Made by a program: the position numbers and the translations under genes. Of a stretch of 5,819 nt of DNA, positions 1 to 5,669 are shown piece by piece. The DNA lies in NCBI GenBank assembly GCA_002746425.1, contig NVXB01000076.1, forward strand, positions 15,691-21,509, in the 5' to 3' direction. Below the pieces are notes generated by a model. The model was not told the origin of the DNA. It was given only the letters and a program-made list of their open reading frames with translations, and did no database searches. Source of the DNA: Hyphomicrobiales bacterium. Its GTDB lineage: Bacteria > Pseudomonadota > Alphaproteobacteria > Rhizobiales > GCA-2746425. Every line of letters begins with the position of its first letter. Within the stretch, counting starts at the first letter, position 1.

Positions 1-855
1 AACCCAACGGTTCAGGCCATCGGCTTTGTTGGCTCCACCGCAATTGCCAAATACATCTATTCGCGCGGCTGTGAAAACGAGAAGCGCGTACAATGTTTTG
101 GCGGCGCGAAAAACCACATGGTTATCATGCCAGATGCCGACATGGACAAGGTTGTCGATGCGCTTATCGGTGCTGGTTACGGCTCCGCTGGCGAGCGCTG
201 CATGGCCATTTCCGTGGCAGTTCCTGTTGGCGAAGATACAGCAGACCGTTTGATGGAAAAGCTCATCCCACGCGTTGAAAGCCTTAAAATTGGCCCTTCC
301 ACTGATCCCGCAGCAGATTACGGTCCATTGGTGACAGCAGAAGCGCTGGCACGGGTTGAATCCTATGTTGATCTGGGCGTTGAAGAAGGCGCAAAACTGG
401 CCGTTGATGGTCGTGGTTTTAAACTGCAGGGCTATGAAAACGGTTACTACATGGGCGGCTGCCTGTTTGATAACGTCACCAAGGACATGCGGATTTACAA
501 GGAAGAAATTTTTGGTCCTGTTCTGGCCGTTGTGCGGGCTAAAACCTATGAGGAAGCGCTGGACCTGCCAAGCAGCCATGAATATGGCAATGGCGTTGCG
601 ATTTACACCCGTGATGGCGATACGGCGCGTGATTTCACCTCCCGTGTGCAGGTTGGCATGGTTGGCGTGAATGTGCCTATTCCTGTGCCTCTCGCCTATC
701 ACACATTTGGTGGCTGGAAGCGCTCTTCCTTTGGCGATTTGAACCAGCATGGTACAGATTCCATTCGCTTCTATACCAAGACCAAAACCATCACATCGCG
801 TTGGCCTTCCGGCATCAAGGAAGGTGCAGAATTCTCAATGCCAACAATGGATTAA
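1..855 (+). CDS. mmsA: Methylmalonate-semialdehyde dehydrogenase (CoA-acylating), C-terminal part
   Basis: The last enzyme of valine breakdown: NAD+- and CoA-dependent oxidation and decarboxylation of methylmalonate semialdehyde to propionyl-CoA, in the cytosol. The frame is open from base 1 to TAA at 853-855, giving 284 residues; family members are about 500, so roughly the first 215 (most of the NAD-binding domain and the start codon) lie outside the window. Visible motifs, numbered from the first codon: VGST near residue 10, FGGAKNH near 43-49, the catalytic cysteine in SAGERCMAIS (Cys67, codon 199-201), EEIFGPVL (Glu169), and the family-typical tail PVPLAYHTFGGWKRSSFGD. The general-base glutamate that other aldehyde dehydrogenases carry in their ELGGK motif is absent, as is normal for this CoA-acylating subfamily. 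The related IolA enzymes (myo-inositol route) share these motifs, but the valine genes downstream support MmsA. The next gene starts 37 bases later. Confidence 0.96.
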   Translation, partial: NPTVQAIGFVGSTAIAKYIYSRGCENEKRVQCFGGAKNHMVIMPDADMDKVVDALIGAGYGSAGERCMAISVAVPVGEDTADRLMEKLIPRVESLKIGPSTDPAADYGPLVTAEALARVESYVDLGVEEGAKLAVDGRGFKLQGYENGYYMGGCLFDNVTKDMRIYKEEIFGPVLAVVRAKTYEEALDLPSSHEYGNGVAIYTRDGDTARDFTSRVQVGMVGVNVPIPVPLAYHTFGGWKRSSFGDLNQHGTDSIRFYTKTKTITSRWPSGIKEGAEFSMPTMD

Positions 856-881
856 TGGTCTTTTTGGACTGAGACAAAAGT

Positions 882-886
882 GGGGT
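882..886 (+). promoter_or_regulatory. Weak ribosome-binding site of the acyl-CoA dehydrogenase gene
   Basis: GGGGT lies 6 bases before the ATG at 893. It is only a partial Shine-Dalgarno match, but it is the best purine run near any candidate start. It supports 893 over the in-frame ATG at 749, which lies inside mmsA and would add 48 residues unlike any acyl-CoA dehydrogenase N-terminus. Confidence 0.5.
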
Positions 887-892
887 AAAACC

Positions 893-2041
893 ATGGATTT
901 CGCATTAACAGAAGAGCAAAGCGCCATTTACGATATGGCGCGCAGCTTTGCCGATGAGAACATCGCGCCTTTTGCGATTGAGTGGGACGAAAAGCGACAT
1001 TTTCCGATTGATGTCATTCGCCAAACGGCGGAGTTGGGCATGGCCGGGATTTATGTTGGCGAAGAACATGGCGGCTCCGCGCTGAGCCGCCTTGATGCCA
1101 CGCTGATTTTCGAGGCATTATCCCATGGTTGCCCCACCGTGGCGGCGTTCATCTCCATTCACAATATGTGCGCGTGGATGGTGGATGTTTTTGGCTCGCC
1201 TGATATGCGCCAAAAATGGGTGCCAAAACTTTGCTCCATGGAGAAGATTGCCAGCTATTGCCTGACTGAGCCGGGTTCTGGCTCTGATGCGGCGTCGCTG
1301 CGCACAACCGCCACCCGCAAAGGCGATACGTTGGTGCTTAATGGCACAAAAGCCTTTATCTCCGGCGGCGGCGTTTCAGATGTCTATCTGGTCATGGTCA
1401 GAACCGGCGAGGATGGCCCCTCCGGCATCTCCGCAATTTTGGTCGAAGATGGCACGCCGGGCCTCTCCTTCGGTGCCAATGAGCGTAAAATGGGCTGGAA
1501 TGCGCAACCCACCGCGCAGGTACAGTTTGATGATTGTGTCGTGCCTGCCGAAAACCTTATTGGCGAAGAAGGTGCCGGTTTTAAATACGCCATGAAGGGC
1601 CTTGATGGCGGACGGCTGAACATTTCGGCCTGCTCGCTTGGTGCCGCGCAAAGCGCGTTGGATAAAGCCGCGCGCTATATGCATGAACGTTCGGCCTTTG
1701 GAAAACCACTTGCTGGCTTTCAGGCGTTGCAATTCAAGCTGGCAGATATGGAGATCGAACTGCAAGCCGCGCGCGTTTTCTTGCGCCAGGCCGCATGGAA
1801 GCTGGACAACGCCACGCCGGACGCCTCGCAACATTGCGCCATGGCCAAACGTTTTGTCACTGACATCGCCTTTAATGTTGCCAATGAGGCGCTGCAAATT
1901 CACGGCGGCTATGGCTATTTGGCGGATTATGGCGTTGAGAAAATCGTGCGCGATTTGCGGGTGCATCAAATCCTTGAAGGCACCAACGAAATTATGCGCC
2001 TGATCGTAGCGCGCAATCTACTGAAAGACACCGCACCATGA
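893..2041 (+). CDS. Isobutyryl-CoA dehydrogenase-like acyl-CoA dehydrogenase
   Basis: An FAD enzyme that should oxidise isobutyryl-CoA to methacrylyl-CoA and pass electrons to electron-transfer flavoprotein (not encoded here). It is 382 residues, close to mature mitochondrial ACAD8, with the three usual acyl-CoA dehydrogenase domains: helical N-terminal (about 1-117), beta middle (about 120-225) and helical C-terminal (about 230-380). Both family signatures are complete: CLTEPGSGSDAAS at 123-135 and the Q-x2-GG-x-G pattern at 335-354. The probable catalytic base is Glu362 in ILEGTNEIMR, the position used in medium-chain and isobutyryl-CoA dehydrogenases. Start at 893 is chosen because MDFALTEEQ is a typical family N-terminus and follows a weak RBS. 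The gene's stop overlaps the next start in ATGA (2038-2041). The family assignment is firm; the isobutyryl substrate is inferred from the neighbours, and a 2-methylbutyryl/short-branched-chain substrate remains possible. Confidence 0.93.
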   Translation: MDFALTEEQSAIYDMARSFADENIAPFAIEWDEKRHFPIDVIRQTAELGMAGIYVGEEHGGSALSRLDATLIFEALSHGCPTVAAFISIHNMCAWMVDVFGSPDMRQKWVPKLCSMEKIASYCLTEPGSGSDAASLRTTATRKGDTLVLNGTKAFISGGGVSDVYLVMVRTGEDGPSGISAILVEDGTPGLSFGANERKMGWNAQPTAQVQFDDCVVPAENLIGEEGAGFKYAMKGLDGGRLNISACSLGAAQSALDKAARYMHERSAFGKPLAGFQALQFKLADMEIELQAARVFLRQAAWKLDNATPDASQHCAMAKRFVTDIAFNVANEALQIHGGYGYLADYGVEKIVRDLRVHQILEGTNEIMRLIVARNLLKDTAP

Positions 2042-3099
2042 ATAACGTTGAAAGCGGCGACGATGTTATCATCCGCGTTGAAGGTGCCATTGGCCGCATA
2101 ACGCTCAACCGACCCAAGGCGCTCAATGCCATAAGCTACGCGATGGTGAAGCAGATTGATGCCGCTCTGGATGCCTGGTGCGATGACCCGGCAGTTACGG
2201 CTGTTGTGATTGATGGCGCTGGCGAAAAAGCCTTTTGCGCTGGTGGTGATATCATGCATTTGTATGAAAATGGCCGTGCGGACCCGGAAGTTGGTCGCCC
2301 TTTTTGGGCTGATGAATACCGTCTCAATTCTAAAATTGCGCATTACCCAAAGCCCTATATCGCGCTTATGGACGGCATCACCATGGGTGGCGGCGTTGGT
2401 CTGTCGGTGCATGGTTCGCACCGCATTGTGACCGAGCGCAGCATGATTGCCATGCCCGAAGTTGGCATTGGCTTTTTGCCGGATGTTGGCGGCACCCATA
2501 TTTTGGCGAAAGCACCGGGCCATACCGGCCTATATCTGGGCATGTCCGGCGCACGGATGAATGCTGCTGATGCGATTTTCGCTGGTTTTGCCGATACGCA
2601 TATCCCCTCAAAAAGCATTAAAAGTTTGATTGAAGCTTTGGCTTCTGGCGTTGACGTGGATGCCGCTTTGAAAAGCATCTCTACCCTGCCCGATGCATGG
2701 AAACTGGTAGATTTACAGCCCAAAATATCGACTGCTTTTGATCACTCTACTGCACTACAATGTGTTGCCCACCTCGATACAATGGCAGAAACGGGCGATG
2801 AATGGGCCATTCGCACGCGCGATACCATTCGCAAAGCCTCTCCAACATCCGTAGCGGCAACCTTCTACGCCGTTCGAAATGCAGCGACGCTACCCAATTT
2901 GGAAGCCTGTCTGGCTGTGGAATATCGCTTTGCATTTCGCACTCTGATCATGCATGATTTTTACGAGGGTGTGCGTGCGGTTCTTGTCGACAAAGACAAC
3001 AATCCAAAATGGCAGCCCTCGCGTTTGGAAGATGTAACTGACGAGATGATCCTTGCAGCATTTGCCGATATTGGAGAGCGTGAGTGGCGTTTGGCCTGA
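2038..3099 (+). CDS. 3-hydroxyisobutyryl-CoA hydrolase (HIBCH type, crotonase superfamily)
   Basis: This enzyme hydrolyses 3-hydroxyisobutyryl-CoA to free 3-hydroxyisobutyrate and CoA, the step that releases the intermediate before mmsB. It is 353 residues, about 100 longer than ordinary enoyl-CoA hydratases and typical of bacterial HIBCH. The crotonase core has TLNRPKALNA at 22-31, the oxyanion-hole segments FCAGGD (66-71) and ITMGGGVGLS (114-123), and MPEVGIGFLPDVGG at 139-152. The PE...PDVGG pattern (Glu141, Asp149) separates the hydrolase group from true hydratases; Glu141 is the likely catalytic acid/base. The extended C-terminal region has EYRFAFR (295-301) and DFYEGVRAVLVDKD (307-320), the hallmark end of HIBCH proteins. 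The ATG overlaps the preceding stop as ATGA and no good Shine-Dalgarno is visible, so translation is probably coupled to the dehydrogenase. Many databases label such genes only as enoyl-CoA hydratase/isomerase. Confidence 0.92.
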   Translation: MNNVESGDDVIIRVEGAIGRITLNRPKALNAISYAMVKQIDAALDAWCDDPAVTAVVIDGAGEKAFCAGGDIMHLYENGRADPEVGRPFWADEYRLNSKIAHYPKPYIALMDGITMGGGVGLSVHGSHRIVTERSMIAMPEVGIGFLPDVGGTHILAKAPGHTGLYLGMSGARMNAADAIFAGFADTHIPSKSIKSLIEALASGVDVDAALKSISTLPDAWKLVDLQPKISTAFDHSTALQCVAHLDTMAETGDEWAIRTRDTIRKASPTSVAATFYAVRNAATLPNLEACLAVEYRFAFRTLIMHDFYEGVRAVLVDKDNNPKWQPSRLEDVTDEMILAAFADIGEREWRLA

Positions 3100-3134
3100 T
3101 CAATTTCCGCCATCGACAAAATGTGTAAGGCATC

Positions 3135-3154
3135 TTCCTACATAATTATAGGAG
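3135..3154 (+). promoter_or_regulatory. Possible hairpin covering the mmsB ribosome-binding site
   Basis: TTCCTA (3135-3140) can pair with TAGGAG (3149-3154): five Watson-Crick pairs and one U-G pair around an 8-base A/T-rich loop. The 3' arm includes most of the Shine-Dalgarno core, so the folded mRNA would hide the mmsB ribosome-binding site. The stem is short and I could not compute its stability. A regulatory role is inference. Confidence 0.35.
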
Positions 3155-3155
3155 A
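3150..3155 (+). promoter_or_regulatory. Strong Shine-Dalgarno of mmsB
   Basis: AGGAGA ends 5 bases before the ATG at 3161, near-ideal sequence and spacing. It is the strongest ribosome-binding site in the window. It stands in the 61-base gap after the hydrolase gene, the only upstream junction in the valine cluster where mmsB could be translated independently. It fixes 3161 as the start. Confidence 0.85.
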
Positions 3156-3160
3156 ACGAC

Positions 3161-4060
3161 ATGAGCAAAATCGGGTTTATTGGTCTTGGTAATATGGGTG
3201 CGCCGATGGCGATTAATCTGGCCAAGGTGGGTCATAAATTAAAATGCTTTGATGCATCTGCCGATGCCATGCTTGCAACATCCCGGCACGGTCTTGCCTC
3301 TGCCACCTCTTTTGCAGATGTGGTGGAAGATGCAGATGTCGTTATCCTGATGCTGCCCAGCGGCTCCATTGTCGCAACCGTTGCCAAAGAAATTCTGCCT
3401 GTTATGAAAAAGGGCAGCCTGCTGATTGATTGTTCAACCATTGATGTTGCCTCGGCAAAATCACTGCAAACGGTGGCGGCAAAATTTGGCGTGCACTGCC
3501 TTGATGCGCCTGTTTCTGGCGGCGTCGGCGGTGCAACAGCTGGCACGCTCACCTTTATGGTGGGCGGTTCTGCCAAAGCGTTCACAGTGGGCGCGCCATT
3601 ATTTGAAGCTATGGGCCAACGGGCCGTGCATTGCGGAGATGGCGGGTCCGGTCAGGCCGCAAAAATTTGCAACAATATGCTGCTTGGCATTTCGATGATT
3701 GGCGCGTGCGAGGCCTTTTCGTTGGCCGAAAGCCTAGGCCTCTCAAAGGAAGCCTTGTTCAAGGTGATTTCGACGTCCTCGGGATCGTGCTGGTCGGTCA
3801 ATACGTACTGCCCCGTGCCGGGCGTTGGGCCCAAAAGCCCAGCTGACAACAACTACAAAGCCGGGTTTGCCGCTAATTTAATGCTCAAAGATTTGGGCCT
3901 GTCGCAGGTCGCAGCCAGCCAAACCCACGCCAATACGCCGCTGGGTGCACATGCGGCAAAATTGTATAAACAAATGGTAGATGAAGGTCTTGGCGATATG
4001 GATTTCTCCGGGATTATCACGCAGATGAAAACCAAAGTTACCACGGATGCAAAAAAATGA
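3161..4060 (+). CDS. mmsB: 3-hydroxyisobutyrate dehydrogenase
   Basis: This enzyme oxidises free 3-hydroxyisobutyrate to methylmalonate semialdehyde, feeding MmsA. At 299 residues it has the normal family length. The N-terminal Rossmann domain opens with GFIGLGNMGAPMAINL (5-20), matching the 3-hydroxyacid dehydrogenase signature. Asp31 at the end of the second strand (CFDAS) suggests NAD+ rather than NADP+. The substrate-binding segment DAPVSGG is at 115-121, and the catalytic Lys168 with Asn172 sits in GSGQAAKICNN. The helical C-terminal domain carries NYKAGFAANLMLKDL, typical of true 3-hydroxyisobutyrate dehydrogenases rather than tartronate-semialdehyde or glyoxylate reductases of the same superfamily. 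A strong Shine-Dalgarno precedes the start. The stop overlaps the next ATG (ATGA, 4057-4060) and is immediately preceded by a run of seven A. The pathway neighbours on both sides make the assignment very secure. Confidence 0.96.
   Translation: MSKIGFIGLGNMGAPMAINLAKVGHKLKCFDASADAMLATSRHGLASATSFADVVEDADVVILMLPSGSIVATVAKEILPVMKKGSLLIDCSTIDVASAKSLQTVAAKFGVHCLDAPVSGGVGGATAGTLTFMVGGSAKAFTVGAPLFEAMGQRAVHCGDGGSGQAAKICNNMLLGISMIGACEAFSLAESLGLSKEALFKVISTSSGSCWSVNTYCPVPGVGPKSPADNNYKAGFAANLMLKDLGLSQVAASQTHANTPLGAHAAKLYKQMVDEGLGDMDFSGIITQMKTKVTTDAKK
4051..4057 (+). other. In-register A7 slippery heptamer at the mmsB stop
   Basis: Seven A residues precede the mmsB TGA. In the mmsB frame they read as A-AAA-AAA, the X-XXY-YYZ arrangement of -1 frameshift sites. 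A -1 slip would place the next codon exactly on the ATG at 4057, continuing in the enoyl-CoA hydratase frame and giving a fused MmsB-hydratase. The geometry is seen directly; use as a frameshift site is speculative. I see no obvious downstream stem-loop or upstream Shine-Dalgarno-like stimulator. Confidence 0.3.
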
Positions 4061-4827
4061 CTGATACCGTTCTTTTAGAGCGTGATGGCCGCGTTGCCAT
4101 TCTTACACTCAACCGGCCCAAAGCGCTGAATGCGCTTAATGAGGAACTGCTGCTCGCTTTAACTCAGCACGTTACGGATTTGTCTGCGGACCCTGATATT
4201 GGCTGTATCGTGCTCACCGGCTCGCAAAAAGCCTTTGCTGCTGGTGCGGATATCAAGGAAATGGCTGATAAAAGCCATATCGAGATGCTGACAAGTGATC
4301 ATTTTGGCCGGTTTAATTCCATTGGCACCAGCCGTATTCCAATCATAGCAGCGGTGAGCGGTTATGCGCTTGGCGGCGGCTGTGAATTAGCAATGATGTG
4401 CGACATGATCTTTGCGTCTGAAACAGCAATGTTTGGCCAACCGGAAATCAAGCTGGGGGTTATTCCCGGCATGGGCGGTTCGCAGCGCCTGACCCGCGCT
4501 GTTGGAAAAGCCAAGGCGATGGATATGATCCTCACCGGCCGGATGATGAACGCTGAAGAAGCTGAACGCAGTGGCCTTGTCGCCCGTATCATTCCTGATG
4601 ATGACCTGCTTGCTGAAGCACTCAAGGCCGCCCACACCATCGCCAGCTATTCCCGCCCATCGGTGACGATTGCCAAGGAAGCGGTCAATCGCGCCTTTGA
4701 ATCCTCGTTGGCGGAAGGCTTGCATTATGAGCAGCGCGTTTTCTACGGCCTGTTTGCCACGGAAGACCAAAAAGAAGGCATGGATGCCTTTAGCGAGAAG
4801 CGCAAAGCGGACTTCAAGCATAAATAA
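4057..4827 (+). CDS. Enoyl-CoA hydratase (probable methacrylyl-CoA hydratase)
   Basis: This crotonase enzyme adds water across the double bond of methacrylyl-CoA to give 3-hydroxyisobutyryl-CoA, the step between the acyl-CoA dehydrogenase and the hydrolase. It has 256 residues, the usual short-chain hydratase length. Motifs: LTLNRPKALNALN at 16-28, oxyanion-hole segments FAAGADI (60-66) and YALGGGCELAMMCD (103-116), and FGQPEIKLGVIPGMGG (126-141). Both hydratase glutamates are present, Glu110 and Glu130, spaced 20 residues as in rat mitochondrial crotonase (Glu144/Glu164), so it should be a genuine hydratase. The C-terminal helices (YEQRVFYGLF, EGMDAFSEKRKADFKH) are standard. Its ATG overlaps the mmsB stop and lacks a clear Shine-Dalgarno, implying coupled translation. 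Such enzymes often accept crotonyl-CoA and tiglyl-CoA as well, so a wider role in fatty-acid or isoleucine breakdown is possible. Confidence 0.94.
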   Translation: MTDTVLLERDGRVAILTLNRPKALNALNEELLLALTQHVTDLSADPDIGCIVLTGSQKAFAAGADIKEMADKSHIEMLTSDHFGRFNSIGTSRIPIIAAVSGYALGGGCELAMMCDMIFASETAMFGQPEIKLGVIPGMGGSQRLTRAVGKAKAMDMILTGRMMNAEEAERSGLVARIIPDDDLLAEALKAAHTIASYSRPSVTIAKEAVNRAFESSLAEGLHYEQRVFYGLFATEDQKEGMDAFSEKRKADFKHK

Positions 4828-4855
4828 CGCTACGACACTTGCACCTTCGGCGCGT

Positions 4856-4873
4856 ATAGGCCACCTATTGGCC
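4856..4873. repeat. Two overlapping short inverted repeats upstream of the SDR gene
   Basis: ATAGG (4856-4860) can pair with CCTAT (4864-4868), while GGCCA (4859-4863) can pair with TGGCC (4869-4873). The arms overlap, so the two 5-bp stems are mutually exclusive. They lie in the 74-base gap (4828-4901) between the hydratase stop and the SDR start. No T-run follows, so this is not a standard terminator; it could be an operator, a processing site or chance. Confidence 0.25.
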
Positions 4874-4888
4874 AACAAAAAACGTGCC

Positions 4889-4892
4889 GGAG
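4889..4892 (+). promoter_or_regulatory. Ribosome-binding site that decides the SDR start
   Basis: GGAG lies 9 bases before the ATG at 4902. The in-frame GTG at 4884 has only A-rich sequence (CAACAAAAAAC) before it and no Shine-Dalgarno, so 4902 is preferred. Confidence 0.55.
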
Positions 4893-4901
4893 TTGCAACA
4901 C

Positions 4902-5669
4902 ATGGTCGACCTTCCATCCACCCCATCCTTTAGACTTGATGGCAAAAAAGCTTTTGTCACCGGCGGTTCATCGGGCATTGGCCTTGGCTGCGCCGTAGCA
5001 CTGGCCGAAGTCGGCGCGCATGTGGTGATTGCAGCGCGCGGCAAAGAGCGTTTGGATGAGGCCGTTGCAGCCATCAACGCCAAGGGCATGTCCGCAGAAG
5101 CTGTTGTGCTGGATGTTTCAGATATCGCTGCCATGCGCAAAGTTGTTGCAGATCACGGACCGTTTGATGTGCTGGTCAACTGCGCTGGCATCGGGCGTCA
5201 CAGCAAGGCACTGGATACCACAGAAGAAGATTTCGATTTCGTCGCCGAGGTCAACTGGAAAGCCGCGCATTTTGTGTCTGGTGCGGTAGCCAAAGGCATG
5301 ATCGACAACGGCATTAGAGGTTCCATCATCCATATTTCATCGCAGATGGGCCATGTCGGCGGCATTGATCGCTCGGTCTATTGCGGTTCCAAACATGCGG
5401 TGGAAGGCATGGTCAAATCCATGGCGATTGAATGGGGCGAATATGGCCTTCGCGTCAACACCGTTTGCCCAACCTTTATCCGCACACCTTTGACCGAAGT
5501 CACGTTTAACGATCCGGAAAAGATCGCCTGGGTGATGTCCAAGATTAAACTTGGCCGCGTTGGAATGGTCGAGGATATTATGGGCGCTGTGGCCTATCTG
5601 GCGACCGACGCATCGTCACTGGTGACCGGCACCTCGATATTGGTCGATGGCGGCTGGACGGCGGGCTAA
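4902..5669 (+). CDS. Short-chain dehydrogenase/reductase (SDR), substrate unknown
   Basis: A classical SDR oxidoreductase of 255 residues interconverting an alcohol and a ketone with a nicotinamide cofactor in the cytosol. Visible motifs: cofactor loop TGGSSGIG (20-27), NCAG (93-96), and the active site Ser147, Tyr160 and Lys164 (YCGSK) with the expected 12-residue spacing from Ser to Tyr; Asn118 probably completes the tetrad. The tail SILVDGGWTAG is the usual end of the glucose/gluconate/3-oxoacyl-ACP reductase-like group. There is no acidic residue after the second strand; the sequence IAARGKER puts Arg46 there, which suggests NADP(H). A GTG at 4884 would add six residues (MPELQH), but GGAG before 4902 favours the ATG. 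It lies 74 bases after the valine genes on the same strand, so it may be co-transcribed, yet no step of valine breakdown needs it. Its stop overlaps the stop of the convergent gene. The exact substrate cannot be told from sequence. Confidence 0.9.
   Translation: MVDLPSTPSFRLDGKKAFVTGGSSGIGLGCAVALAEVGAHVVIAARGKERLDEAVAAINAKGMSAEAVVLDVSDIAAMRKVVADHGPFDVLVNCAGIGRHSKALDTTEEDFDFVAEVNWKAAHFVSGAVAKGMIDNGIRGSIIHISSQMGHVGGIDRSVYCGSKHAVEGMVKSMAIEWGEYGLRVNTVCPTFIRTPLTEVTFNDPEKIAWVMSKIKLGRVGMVEDIMGAVAYLATDASSLVTGTSILVDGGWTAG

Noticed and set aside
103..123. Missing general-base glutamate in the aldehyde dehydrogenase (FGGAKNH instead of ELGGK)
   Set aside because: This is the normal state for the methylmalonate-semialdehyde dehydrogenase subfamily, not a defect.
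858..875. GTCT...AGAC dyad with an internal T5 run between mmsA and the next gene
   Set aside because: Four base pairs with the T-run in the loop rather than after it; not a terminator or convincing attenuator.
749..892. 48-codon N-terminal extension of the acyl-CoA dehydrogenase from the ATG at 749
   Set aside because: It overlaps conserved mmsA coding sequence in another frame, and acyl-CoA dehydrogenases begin like MDFALTEEQ at 893.
1376..1969. 197-codon open frame on the minus strand inside the acyl-CoA dehydrogenase gene
   Set aside because: It lies wholly opposite a strongly conserved enzyme, has no recognisable motif and no good ribosome-binding site; long antisense frames are expected from the codon bias here.
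1966..2523. 185-codon minus-strand open frame opposite the hydrolase gene
   Set aside because: A shadow of the sense gene; the peptide is low in recognisable motifs and overlaps the junction of two well-supported genes.
2700..3099. Apparent shift in codon choice in the last third of the hydrolase gene
   Set aside because: More ACT, CTA and GTA codons by eye, but the protein is continuous through the HIBCH C-terminal signature; without computed codon statistics there is no case for recombination or transfer.
3113..3146. Promoter-like TCGACA and CATAAT elements before mmsB
   Set aside because: The spacing is 22 bases, too long for a sigma-70 promoter, and the predicted transcription start would fall inside the Shine-Dalgarno sequence.
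4387..4926. 179-codon minus-strand open frame opposite the hydratase and SDR spacer
   Set aside because: Mostly antisense to conserved hydratase sequence with no family resemblance; not supported as a gene.
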